A DNA stretch of 64,000 bases, taken from contig NZ_KK211101.1 of the NCBI RefSeq assembly GCF_000620305.1, forward strand, positions 248,001 through 312,000. The letters run 5' to 3'. Made by a program: the position numbers and the translations under genes. The notes under the pieces are model-generated. The model ran no database searches. It saw only the letters and a list, made by a program, of their open reading frames with translations, and was not told where the DNA came from. Position 1 is the stretch's first letter. The number at the start of each line of letters is the position of its first letter. This document shows positions 36,534 through 45,255 of the stretch, piece by piece. The DNA comes from Desulfitibacter alkalitolerans DSM 16504 (GTDB lineage Bacteria > Bacillota > DSM-16504 > Desulfitibacterales > Desulfitibacteraceae).

Positions 36534-36595
36534 AGGCAAAGAAGCCTTAACTATCAGGTCTGAGGTGAAACCTGATAATTAAGGCTTTTATTTTT
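36534..36595 (+). promoter_or_regulatory. ANTAR-type antiterminator hairpin overlapping a terminator (EutV target)
   Basis: Hairpin AGGC-AAAGAA-GCCT (36534-36547) has the hexaloop with A at position 1 and G at position 4 that EutV-type ANTAR proteins bind. Its 3' arm overlaps the 5' arm (36542-36559) of a strong terminator whose 3' arm is 36570-36587, followed by a T-run. The two structures exclude each other. It would govern read-through into eutB at 36645. The expected first hairpin of the pair is not clear. Confidence 0.7.
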
Positions 36596-36644
36596 GTAAA
36601 AGTCTAAAATACATTAAGTTAAGGAAGGAAAGGAGCGTAATTCG

Positions 36645-38009
36645 TTGATACTAAAAACAAAATTATTTGGAACAAGTTATCAGTTTAAAACTTTGAAAGA
36701 AGTGCTTGCTAAGGCTAATGAAGAAAAGTCAGGAGATAAATTGGCGGGGATAGCTGCGGAAACTGTAAAAGAGCGAATTGCAGCTAAAGTAGTTTTGAGC
36801 GAAATGGTTTTAAGTGATTTGAGAAATAATCCTATAATACCATATGAAGATGATGAAGTAACAAGAGTTATACAGGATTCCGTTAATGTTAAAATATATA
36901 ACCAAATTAAAAATTGGACTGTTAGTGAACTTAGAGAATATATACTTAGTGAAAAATCTACCGGTGAAGATATAAAAAAGGTTAGCAGAGGATTAACTAG
37001 TGAAATGATAGCTGCAGTAACTAAATTAATGTCAAATTTGGATTTACTGTATGGAGCTAGTAAAATTAACATCAGTGCCCACTGTAATACTACTATTGGT
37101 TTGCCAGGAACTCTTTCTATTAGGCTTCAACCAAATCATCCTACGGATAATATAGAAGGTATTCTAATATCTGTAATGGAAGGGTTGAGTTATGGAGCAG
37201 GTGATGCATTAATTGGATTAAATCCTGTAGAAGATGATGTAGATAATGTATTAAAAGTATTAAACGCATTTAATGATTTTATAACTCAGTGGAACATTCC
37301 GACGCAACAGTGCGTATTGGCACATATAACTACACAAATGGAAGCAATAAAAAAGGGAGCACCATCTGATTTAATATTTCAAAGCATAGCTGGATCTCAA
37401 AAAGGAAATGAAGCCTTTGGAGTAAACGTTGAATTGCTTGATGAGGCAAGAGAGTTAGCACTAAGGGAAGGTACTTCTACCGGACCTAATGTAATGTATT
37501 TTGAAACAGGGCAGGGATCGGAGTTATCATCAGAAGCAAATTTTGGAACAGATCAGGTTACTATGGAAGCAAGATGTTATGGATTAGCAAAAAGATATGA
37601 ACCATTTATGGTAAATACAGTAGTTGGGTTTATAGGACCTGAATATTTGTATGATAGTAAGCAGGTAATAAGAGCGGGCTTGGAAGATCATTTCATGGGC
37701 AAACTTACAGGTATACCAATGGGATGTGATTGTTGTTATACAAATCATATGAAAGCAGATCAGAATGATATAGAAAACCTTGCCGTACTTCTTACATCTG
37801 CGGGTTGTAATTATTTTATGGGCGTTCCTTTTGGAGATGATGTTATGCTTAATTATCAATGTACAGGATTTCATGAAGCCATATCTTTAAGGAAACTTTT
37901 TGGATTGAAGCCTACAAAAGAGTTTGAAATGTGGATGGAAAGTATGGGCTTTATTCGGAACGGTAAACTCAAAAAAAGATTTGGAGACCCATCAGTATTT
38001 CTTAAATAA
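36645..38009 (+). CDS. eutB: Ethanolamine ammonia-lyase large subunit, copy 1 (without its own eutC)
   Basis: A 454-aa TIM-barrel subunit of the AdoCbl-dependent ethanolamine ammonia-lyase, which turns ethanolamine into acetaldehyde and ammonia. The substrate region RLQPNHPTD (near 160) and the catalytic Glu in YFETGQGSE (near 288) are kept. Near the C-terminus the strip after GDDVML reads NYQCTGFHEA, where the other two copies have SYQDTSYHD. A TTG start follows AAGGAAAGGAG. It is followed by eutA, not eutC, so it must borrow EutC from elsewhere in the locus or act differently. Expression likely depends on antitermination upstream. Confidence 0.9.
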   Translation: MILKTKLFGTSYQFKTLKEVLAKANEEKSGDKLAGIAAETVKERIAAKVVLSEMVLSDLRNNPIIPYEDDEVTRVIQDSVNVKIYNQIKNWTVSELREYILSEKSTGEDIKKVSRGLTSEMIAAVTKLMSNLDLLYGASKINISAHCNTTIGLPGTLSIRLQPNHPTDNIEGILISVMEGLSYGAGDALIGLNPVEDDVDNVLKVLNAFNDFITQWNIPTQQCVLAHITTQMEAIKKGAPSDLIFQSIAGSQKGNEAFGVNVELLDEARELALREGTSTGPNVMYFETGQGSELSSEANFGTDQVTMEARCYGLAKRYEPFMVNTVVGFIGPEYLYDSKQVIRAGLEDHFMGKLTGIPMGCDCCYTNHMKADQNDIENLAVLLTSAGCNYFMGVPFGDDVMLNYQCTGFHEAISLRKLFGLKPTKEFEMWMESMGFIRNGKLKKRFGDPSVFLK

Positions 38010-38138
38010 AATGCTGGGAAATAACCCAAAATAAATTAATAATGTATTGCAAACTGTATACTATAAAAAATCTAAATCAAATTAACTTATAGTAGCTAGA
38101 AATTAAAAAATCAGAGGTTATAAAGGAAGGCGTTGAAG

Positions 38139-39572
38139 ATGGAGGAAGAAGTTTTAAGTGTAGGTATAGATATAGGAACTTCTACCACTCAATTAGTTTT
38201 TAGTAAATTATACATTAAAAATGAAGCTTCAGTAGCATCTGTCCCTAAAATAAATATAGTCGGCAAAGAAATAATTTATAGAAGTGATATATATTTTACA
38301 CCTTTAATTTCAAATACTGAAATAGATGCGGATAATATTAAAAAAATAATTGAAAATGAGTATGCAAAAGCAGGAATAAACTATGGTGAAATACAGACTG
38401 GTGCAGTGATTATTACAGGTGAAACTGCTAGAAAAGAAAATGCAAGTCAAATATTGCATTTATTAAGTAATATAGCAGGAAATTTTGTTGTAGCTACGGC
38501 CGGTCCTGCACTTGAATCAATTATTGCGGGAAAAGGTACTGGTGCGGAACAGCTTTCAAAAGTTAATTTTAAAACCGTTGCAAATTTAGATATTGGCGGA
38601 GGCACAACAAATATTGCAATATTTAAAGATGGAAATGTTATAGACACTGCTTGTTTGGATGTTGGGGGAAGATTAATTAAGTTTAAGGAAAAGACAAATA
38701 AAATTATATATATATCAAAGAAGATTAAATATTTGATTGAGCAGGAAGGAATAAGCTTAAAAGAAGGCATGTTCGCTGACGCAAGTGAACTGGATAAGTT
38801 AATGAAAAGAACAACAAGCATAATAGATGAAGTATTAGGGTTTAAACCTATTTCTCCAATGTTGGAAAAGATGTTGGTTGGGAATGACCTAAAAAGGAAT
38901 TATAAAATAGATTATGTTATTTTTTCTGGAGGGGTTGCAGATTATATATATAACAATGAGAGCGATGACTTGTTTAAATTTAACGATATAGGTCCTTTGT
39001 TAGGAATGTGTATAAAAGAGTGTAGTGTAATTAGTAAAGATAAGATAAAAAAAGGCAGTGAGACTATTCGTGCAACAGTTGTTGGGGCAGGGATACATAC
39101 TACAGAATTAAGTGGGAGTACGATAACATACAGCCCGGGAATACTGCCTTTAAGAAATATACCAATACTAAAATTATTTGGCAATAATCAGGAAGAAGAT
39201 TATGGAATACTAGATAAAGTCATAGAACAAAAAATTAATTGGTATCTATTGGAAAATGAAATTCAACAATTGGCAATAGCTTTTAAAGGTTTGAAAAATC
39301 CGAGTTTTGAAATGGTTCAGTTTATTGCAAAAAAAATAATCAAAGGTATGCATAAATTAATAATTAATAATAAGCTAATAATTGTAGTTATAGAGAATGA
39401 TTTTGCAAAAGTATTAGGGCAGACGATTTATCGGTTGTTAAACGGCAAATACAAAATAATCTGTATTGATAGCGTTAAATTGGATAACGGTGATTATATA
39501 GATATTGGCAAGCCTGTTGCAGACGGTAGAGTGGTACCAATCATTATTAAAACTCTTGTTTTCAATTCATGA
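38139..39572 (+). CDS. eutA: EutA, reactivating factor for ethanolamine ammonia-lyase, copy 1
   Basis: A 477-aa ASKHA-fold ATPase that swaps inactive cobalamin out of the lyase. It has phosphate-1 loop VGIDIGTSTTQLVFS near the start, VVATAGPALESIIAGKGTGA, NLDIGGGTTNIAIF (near 154) and FSGGVADYIYN (near 268), all typical of EutA. ATG 38139 is 8 bases from AGGAAGG; TTG 38133 is too close. It lies between the two eutB genes of the AT-rich module. The upstream gap (38010-38132) has an inverted repeat TACTATAA/TTATAGTA without a T-run. Confidence 0.9.
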   Translation: MEEEVLSVGIDIGTSTTQLVFSKLYIKNEASVASVPKINIVGKEIIYRSDIYFTPLISNTEIDADNIKKIIENEYAKAGINYGEIQTGAVIITGETARKENASQILHLLSNIAGNFVVATAGPALESIIAGKGTGAEQLSKVNFKTVANLDIGGGTTNIAIFKDGNVIDTACLDVGGRLIKFKEKTNKIIYISKKIKYLIEQEGISLKEGMFADASELDKLMKRTTSIIDEVLGFKPISPMLEKMLVGNDLKRNYKIDYVIFSGGVADYIYNNESDDLFKFNDIGPLLGMCIKECSVISKDKIKKGSETIRATVVGAGIHTTELSGSTITYSPGILPLRNIPILKLFGNNQEEDYGILDKVIEQKINWYLLENEIQQLAIAFKGLKNPSFEMVQFIAKKIIKGMHKLIINNKLIIVVIENDFAKVLGQTIYRLLNGKYKIICIDSVKLDNGDYIDIGKPVADGRVVPIIIKTLVFNS

Positions 39573-39786
39573 ATGAAAGATTTGTAGGAGCTTGAGAACA
39601 AACAATTTAATTAATGCTATGATTTATTTTATAAAAAAACATGGCCAAATTTTAATTCTGCTATTGGGTTGGGATTTTTATCCTGTAACTGCATAACCCA
39701 AACAGCCATAAGGAAATAAAGGAGTGTTATCAAAACATAAATATCTTAAAGAATTGGCAAAAAAATAAGAAAGGGTGGGAAAAGAA

Positions 39787-41154
39787 GTGAAACTAAAAAC
39801 ACGACTTTTTGGAACAAATTATCAGTTTAAAAGTGTGAAGGAAGTATTAGCAAAGGCTAATGAAGAAAGGTCTGGCGATACCATGCTAGGCATTGGTGCT
39901 GCATCAATGAAAGAAAGAGTTGCAGCAAAAGTTGTCTTAAGTGAGTTAACTTTGGAAGACATACGAAAAAATCCAGTAATTCCTTATGAAGAAGATGAAG
40001 TAACGAGAGTAATAGAAGATATGGTAAATGAAACAATTTATAATGAGATTAAGAACTGGACAGTAGGTTATTTGAGAGAATGGGTGTTAGATTATAAAAC
40101 CACCGATGCTGAAATAAAAAGGGTAGCTGCCGGACTTACACCTGAAATGGTAGCGGGGACAGCAAAGCTTATGTCAAATATGGATTTAGTATATGCTCCA
40201 AGAAAAATAATAATTGAGACAAAAGCCAATTACACAATAGGTAGACCCGGAACACTATCATTTAGAATTCAACCTAATCATCCAAGCGATAGTGTCGATG
40301 GGATTCTTCTTGCTGTAATGGAAGCATTGACATTTGGATGTGGTGATGCCCAAATAGGAGTGAATCCAAACGAAGACACTGTTGAAGTTACCAAAAGATT
40401 AATGCATGGAATGCATGATTTTATGATTAAATGGAACATACCGACTCACACATGTATATTGTCGCATATTACAAATCAAATGAGAGCAGTGGAGGAAGGA
40501 GCTCCCGTATCACTTTTCTTCCAGAGTATTGCGGGAACGGAGGATGCAAATAAAACATTTGGGCTGAGCATGAAACTTTTAGATGAAGCGACTGAAATAA
40601 TTAAACACAAAGGGACTGCTGCTGGGCCAAACTTATGGTATTTCGAAACTGGCCAAGGGGCTGAAATGTCATTGGGTACTGATCACGGAGTGGATCAATT
40701 AACATTGGAAGCTAGGAAATATGGTTTTGCACGAAGATATGCTCCGTTTAGCATTAATACAGTAACTGGGTTTATAGGTCCTGAGGTAACATATGATGGC
40801 AAACAAATGATCAGAGGTGTTTTGGAGGATCATTTTTGTGGCAAAATGTTAGGCATGCCTTTGGGAATGGGATGTGTTTATACAAATCATGCTAAATTAG
40901 ATATTAATGATCAGGAAACCGCTACAATGCTTACAAATTTAGCGGGAGCAAATTATTTTATAGGTGTCCCTATGGGAGACGACGTAATGTTAAGTTACCA
41001 GGATACAAGCTATCATGATAATGCTACATTGAGAGAGATGCTGGGACGTAAACCTGCAAAAGAGTTTCATCAATGGATGATAGAAATGGGTTTTATGGAT
41101 GAAGATGGTCATTTAACTTCTAAGGCTGGAGATCCGTCAGTATTTATAAAATAA
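39787..41154 (+). CDS. eutB: Ethanolamine ammonia-lyase large subunit, copy 2
   Basis: A 455-aa EutB that starts at GTG 39787 behind AAAGGGTGGG. Active-site segments RIQPNHPSD and YFETGQGAEMS are present, as is MGDDVMLSYQDTSYHD. It is directly followed by eutC (12-base gap), so this pair forms a standard lyase. Its sequence is distinct from copies 1 and 3, showing old divergence rather than recent duplication. The ~200-base gap before it (39573-39786) holds a folded region around 39660-39707 (GGGTT/AACCC stem) whose role is unknown. Confidence 0.92.
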   Translation: MKLKTRLFGTNYQFKSVKEVLAKANEERSGDTMLGIGAASMKERVAAKVVLSELTLEDIRKNPVIPYEEDEVTRVIEDMVNETIYNEIKNWTVGYLREWVLDYKTTDAEIKRVAAGLTPEMVAGTAKLMSNMDLVYAPRKIIIETKANYTIGRPGTLSFRIQPNHPSDSVDGILLAVMEALTFGCGDAQIGVNPNEDTVEVTKRLMHGMHDFMIKWNIPTHTCILSHITNQMRAVEEGAPVSLFFQSIAGTEDANKTFGLSMKLLDEATEIIKHKGTAAGPNLWYFETGQGAEMSLGTDHGVDQLTLEARKYGFARRYAPFSINTVTGFIGPEVTYDGKQMIRGVLEDHFCGKMLGMPLGMGCVYTNHAKLDINDQETATMLTNLAGANYFIGVPMGDDVMLSYQDTSYHDNATLREMLGRKPAKEFHQWMIEMGFMDEDGHLTSKAGDPSVFIK

Positions 41155-41166
41155 GGAGGGAGAGCA

Positions 41167-42063
41167 ATGTTGTCCGAAAATTTAATCCAAGAAGTAGTTG
41201 AAAAAGTTCTAATGGAAATAAAAAAGAATAATGGTGAACAAAGTAGTTGTGAAGCGTGTAAAGCAAGTGAGATACGTGAGACGTCATGCAATTTGGAAGA
41301 TGCTTATATTGAAGACATTACTGAAATTGATATAAAGGGACAGATTCTTATACCTAATCCCGAAAATCTTGAAGGATTAAGAAAAATGAAAGAAACTACT
41401 CCTGCAAGAATTGGAGTATGGAGAGCTGGTCCCAGGTATAAAACCCAACCATTATTAAGAGTAAGAGCCGATCATGCAGCAGCTATGGACGCAGTATTTG
41501 CTGACGTAGATGAAAAGTGGGTAAAAGAAATGCAGATGTTTTCAGTAACCACACTTTGCAAAGATAAAGACGAGTTTTTGACCCGACCGGATTACGGTAA
41601 AAATTTCTCGCCCGAAACTATAGAATTAATCAAAAGTAAATGTAAATTAAAGCCTCAGGTTCAAATAATTATTGGAGACGGTTTGAGTTCTAGCGCAATA
41701 GAGGCTAATGCTAAAGATACAATGGCTGCTATGATACAAGGATTAGAAGGATTCAGAATAGATATTGGAACTCCGTTTTTTATAAAGTATGCAAGAGTCC
41801 CTTCAATGGAACCTATTAGTGAAGCATTACAAGCAGATGTTATGTGTTTGCTAATAGGCGAAAGGCCAGGTCTTGTAACTTCAGAAAGCATGAGCTGTTA
41901 TATGGCATATAAAGCTTATATCGGAATGCCAGAAGCAAAGCGAACTGTTATTGCAAATATTCATAAGGGTGGGACACAAGCGTCTGAGGCTGGAGCTTAT
42001 ATTGCAGAAGTATTGAAAAAAATGCTGGATAATAAAGCCAGTGGGTTGGACCTAAAATTATAA
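41167..42063 (+). CDS. eutC: Ethanolamine ammonia-lyase small subunit, copy 1
   Basis: A 298-aa EutC that contributes to AdoCbl binding and completes the lyase. Conserved parts: [17 protein letters not shown] (near 80), [62 protein letters not shown] and [15 protein letters not shown]. The first ~20 residues ([16 protein letters not shown]) form an amphipathic helix joined by a Cys-containing linker, as in microcompartment encapsulation peptides. It follows eutB copy 2 with a GGAGGGAG ribosome site. Confidence 0.92.
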   Translation: MLSENLIQEVVEKVLMEIKKNNGEQSSCEACKASEIRETSCNLEDAYIEDITEIDIKGQILIPNPENLEGLRKMKETTPARIGVWRAGPRYKTQPLLRVRADHAAAMDAVFADVDEKWVKEMQMFSVTTLCKDKDEFLTRPDYGKNFSPETIELIKSKCKLKPQVQIIIGDGLSSSAIEANAKDTMAAMIQGLEGFRIDIGTPFFIKYARVPSMEPISEALQADVMCLLIGERPGLVTSESMSCYMAYKAYIGMPEAKRTVIANIHKGGTQASEAGAYIAEVLKKMLDNKASGLDLKL

Positions 42064-42168
42064 ATTGTAAAAAGCAATTAATAAAATGAGTTAATAATCA
42101 GTTATCGAAAAAGCACAAATAAATTTTGATAAAGAGTATTCTTGAGAATTCGAGAAGGAGGTAAAAAT

Positions 42169-42822
42169 ATGAAAGGGGATTTAATTCGAACTAAGATACT
42201 TAGTGCTAAATTAATTCCTAATGTAGACATTGATATTCTTAAAGAATTAAAGCTACCTGATAACCACAGGAGTATTGGCATGATTACATGTGATGGTGAT
42301 GATGTTGGTTATACTATTTTAGATGAAGCTACAAAAAAAGCAGATGTGAAAGTTGTATATGCTACTTCAATGTATGGTGGTGCAGCTAATGCAACAACAC
42401 TAATTGCTGGAGAATTTATTGGTATAATTTCTGGTCCAAATCCCGCAGAGGTAAGAAGTGGATTAAATGTTGCAATAGAATTTGCTAAAACTGGTCCTTG
42501 CTATTACAGTGCAAATGATAATGATTCAATTATATATTATGCATATTGCATCTCAAGGACGGGATCTTATTTATCTGAATTAGCGAATATTAAGGAAGGA
42601 GAGCCATTGTCTTATTTAATAGCACCTCCCATAGAATCAGTATACGCTATGGATGCAGCATTAAAGGCCGCTGATGTTAAAATGGTATCTTTTTTTGGAC
42701 CTCCATCACCCACTAACTATGGAGGAGCGTTATTGACAGGAAGTCAGTCTGCCTGTAAGGCTGCTTGTGATGCATTTGCCGATGCAGTAATATATGTTGC
42801 TGCGAACCCACTTAAATTTTAA
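42169..42822 (+). CDS. eutL: EutL trimeric shell protein, copy 1
   Basis: A 217-aa tandem-BMC-domain shell protein forming trimers with a gated central pore. It starts at ATG 42169 behind AAGGAGG. Typical EutL segments: LSAKLIPNVDIDILKELKLP, SIGMITCDGDDVGYTILDEATKKADVKVVYA, SGPNPAEVRSGLN, SRTGSYLSELANIKEGEP and LTGSQSACKAACDAF. It lies in the AT-rich module between eutC and eutM. A second EutL is at 52524, so two trimer types could coexist in the shell. Confidence 0.92.
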   Translation: MKGDLIRTKILSAKLIPNVDIDILKELKLPDNHRSIGMITCDGDDVGYTILDEATKKADVKVVYATSMYGGAANATTLIAGEFIGIISGPNPAEVRSGLNVAIEFAKTGPCYYSANDNDSIIYYAYCISRTGSYLSELANIKEGEPLSYLIAPPIESVYAMDAALKAADVKMVSFFGPPSPTNYGGALLTGSQSACKAACDAFADAVIYVAANPLKF

Positions 42823-42872
42823 TCAGACTGGTGTTAAAAGATATTTATTTATATTAAGGAGGATTTATTATT

Positions 42873-43169
42873 ATGACTAATGCTTTAGGTATGATAGAAA
42901 CCAAAGGTTTAGTAGGTTCCATTGAGGCATCAGACGCGATGGTAAAAGCTGCTAACGTTTACTTAATTGGAAAGGTTCATGTAGGAGGCGGACTTGTAAC
43001 TGTTATGGTGCGTGGAGACGTCGGAGCAGTTAAAGCTGCCACAGACGCGGGTGCTGCTGCTGCCCAGAGAGTTGGCGAACTTATTTCCGTACACGTTATT
43101 CCTAGACCGCATAGTGATGTCGAAATGATTCTTCCTGATGATTACAAAAAAATGGCTAAGAACGAGTAA
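42873..43169 (+). CDS. eutM: EutM hexameric shell protein, copy 1
   Basis: A 98-aa single-BMC-domain protein forming the flat hexagonal tiles of the shell. It has [20 protein letters not shown] at the start, the pore loop [11 protein letters not shown], then [20 protein letters not shown] and [18 protein letters not shown]. It differs from the EutM at 47302 and 58199 at only a few positions, mostly at the C-terminal tail. AAGGAGG ribosome site. Expressed with eutL and eutC of the AT-rich module. Confidence 0.95.
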   Translation: MTNALGMIETKGLVGSIEASDAMVKAANVYLIGKVHVGGGLVTVMVRGDVGAVKAATDAGAAAAQRVGELISVHVIPRPHSDVEMILPDDYKKMAKNE

Positions 43170-43209
43170 GAGAAATTAAATTACAGTTTTTAATCATGGA
43201 GGTAAAGAT

Positions 43210-43497
43210 GTGAAAACATTAATTTCTGTTGCTGAGATTAAGAGCATTGCAGGTGCTGGTAAGAGAATTCTTTATGTGAGACCTAACACGCTTATAACAC
43301 CTGCAGCTAAAGACGCTGCTATTGAATGTAAAATTGAAATAAAAAATGAATATGTTCCTCAGGATGAAACCATGGAGGGGAAAAAAATGCCGGAATGTTG
43401 CGGAATTCCGGCCGTTAGTTCTGAACTGATTTCTAAAATTATTGTGGAGGTAATGGCAAATCTTTCTCAAGTATGTTCCAAAAAACATGTTGAATGA
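43210..43497 (+). CDS. EutQ N-terminal domain encoded alone (no cupin domain)
   Basis: A 95-aa protein with GTG 43210 behind GGAGGTAAAG. It matches only the first third of the full EutQ at 57493: KTLISVAEIKSIAGAGKRIL, NTLITPAAKDAA, and a helical end SSELISKIIVEVMANLSQVC. It then stops by a normal TGA where EutQ continues into its cupin. The stop is followed at once by a terminator, so this looks like a stable short gene rather than recent damage. The domain may act as a targeting module, since its final helix resembles an encapsulation peptide. A decayed eutQ is the alternative. Confidence 0.75.
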   Translation: MKTLISVAEIKSIAGAGKRILYVRPNTLITPAAKDAAIECKIEIKNEYVPQDETMEGKKMPECCGIPAVSSELISKIIVEVMANLSQVCSKKHVE

Positions 43498-43513
43498 ATA
43501 TCGGAATACTATT

Positions 43514-43559
43514 ACCAACCAGTAATAGGAAGTATATTACTGCATAATTGGTTATTTTC
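43514..43559 (+). terminator. Terminator after the eutQ N-domain gene
   Basis: CAGTAATA (43520-43527) pairs with TATTACTG (43535-43542), extended by ACCAA (43514-43518) with TTGGT (43548-43552), then a T-rich run. It separates the first part of the AT-rich module from eutH. The rest of the gap to 43720 is AT-rich; GCTGCA (near 43584) and TGCAGC (near 43674) could pair. Confidence 0.6.
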
Positions 43560-43720
43560 TTGCTGAATAATAATTATGATTCTGCTGCAAAAAGTACCAA
43601 TTTGCAATTTCGTAGTGGATCTTTTAAGTTGCTCTACTATATGTATCATGGCAAAGGCCAAAATAGGGGTTTCTGCAGCAAAATCAATTATAAATTAATT
43701 TAAAAAATGGAGGATATGCA

Positions 43721-44953
43721 ATGGAAAAAATTGGAGCATGTGTAATATATCTAATTATGGCCTGCGCGGTAGCGGGTGCATTTGCATCCATTCGCAACGA
43801 TGAAGAAGGTTTAGGAGCGGAATTTTTGGCAGGATTGCATGCAATTGGATATTGCTTTATTCCAGTATCGGGGGTTATGGCATCACTTCCTTATCTAACC
43901 AAGTTTGTAGCCAATATATTTGGACCTACTTTTGCTTTAATTGGTGCTGACCCTGCTATAGCAGCCACTACTTTTATTGCTGTAGATATGGGCGGTTATC
44001 AACTTGCTGATGCTTTAGCACAAACGAGGGAAAGCTGGATTATGGCTATGATAACAGGATACTTGGCAGGAGCAACCATCGTATTTAGCATCCCTGTAGG
44101 ATTAGCAATGATTCCTAAACGAGATCATAAGTTTATGGCACTCGGTATAATGTCAGGTATTCTTGCCGTGCCGATAGCAGTATTTGTTAGCAGTATAATT
44201 ATAGCATTAACAAAGCCCTATGTTAGAGAAGTTATCTCAACAGATGCGGAAGCATCTTACCAGCTTATTCTTAGTTTTGGAACAATAATGATGAATTTAA
44301 TACCATTAATAGTTATTTGTGTTGCGATTGCTATTGGACTAAGATTTGTTCCTAATACTATGATTAAAGGTTTTTTGTGGTTTGGTAAAATTTTGGATAG
44401 TGGTGTTAAGTTAGTATTGGTATTTTCAATAGTTGAGTATTTCACAGGTGCATTTTCTACAATTTTTGGTTCCTGGGGATTCGATCCTATTATTGCAGAT
44501 AGTGAGGACCAGGTTCGAGCCTTAGAAGTCGTTGGTTATGTCGGAATAATGTTGTCAGGTGCATTTCCGATGGTATACCTAATTTCAAAATACCTTGCTA
44601 AACCATTAGAAGCCATTGGAAGTAGATTTGGAATTACTTCTGCATGTAGTGCTGGATTACTGGCAGCTGCTGCAAATGCCATTGCGTTATTTCGTATGAT
44701 TCCAAATATGCCTGCCAAAGAAAAGGTGATATGTATTTCTTTTGCAGTTTGTTCAGCATTTTTGCTTGGTGACCATTTAGCTTTTACTGCAAACTTTCAG
44801 CCTACAATAATTGTTCCGGTTATGCTAGGAAAGATTATAGGTGGTATAGCTGGTGTTGTTTTGGCCTTATGGCTTTCTGTACCAAGAGCTATAGAATTAG
44901 AAAAGGAAGAAGGCACAGTAGCTACTACATGCACGAATTGTACAACCGTTTAG
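43721..44953 (+). CDS. eutH: EutH ethanolamine transporter
   Basis: A 410-aa polytopic membrane protein with ~11 hydrophobic segments, importing ethanolamine. Family segments: SGVMASLPYLTKFV, ADPAIAATTFIAVDMGGYQLADAL, MIPKRDHKFMALGIMSGILA and, near the end, AVCSAFLLGDHLAFTANFQP. The cytosolic tail has two Cys pairs of TCTNC type. It is followed by an intergenic hairpin and eutW. A remnant of a second eutH lies at 46737. Confidence 0.93.
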   Translation: MEKIGACVIYLIMACAVAGAFASIRNDEEGLGAEFLAGLHAIGYCFIPVSGVMASLPYLTKFVANIFGPTFALIGADPAIAATTFIAVDMGGYQLADALAQTRESWIMAMITGYLAGATIVFSIPVGLAMIPKRDHKFMALGIMSGILAVPIAVFVSSIIIALTKPYVREVISTDAEASYQLILSFGTIMMNLIPLIVICVAIAIGLRFVPNTMIKGFLWFGKILDSGVKLVLVFSIVEYFTGAFSTIFGSWGFDPIIADSEDQVRALEVVGYVGIMLSGAFPMVYLISKYLAKPLEAIGSRFGITSACSAGLLAAAANAIALFRMIPNMPAKEKVICISFAVCSAFLLGDHLAFTANFQPTIIVPVMLGKIIGGIAGVVLALWLSVPRAIELEKEEGTVATTCTNCTTV

Positions 44954-45123
44954 TAAACATGCTGTAACACAACCATTTGTATAATATGTCTTTGTAGTTG
45001 CTTCTGGGGGGTATAATATTTTTGAAGAGCTAGCTAAATGAAAATGCAATGTTGGACATAGAAAGGCCATTGCTATATCATTAAGAAATGAGATTTTAAG
45101 ATTTTGGATAGTTGTTGAAAAGG

Positions 45124-45154
45124 GGCTCTGCACTGATTAAATCAGTGCAGAGCC
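45124..45154 (+). terminator. Perfect 15-bp palindromic hairpin between eutH and eutW
   Basis: GGCTCTGCACTGATT (45124-45138) pairs exactly with 45140-45154 around a single central A. There is no T-run on the + strand, so it may be a factor-assisted or reverse-strand terminator, or an RNA-stabilising hairpin. The rest of the 300-base gap (44954-45255) is AT-rich, with a tandem GAAGTTCCT repeat near 45197-45214. Confidence 0.55.
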
Positions 45155-45255
45155 AGGGATTGATTTGGCACATACTTTAAAAAAAGACTATTTTATGAAG
45201 TTCCTGAAGTTCCTGTAAGATCATTATTATGGTTTAAGAAAAGAGGAATTTCTAA

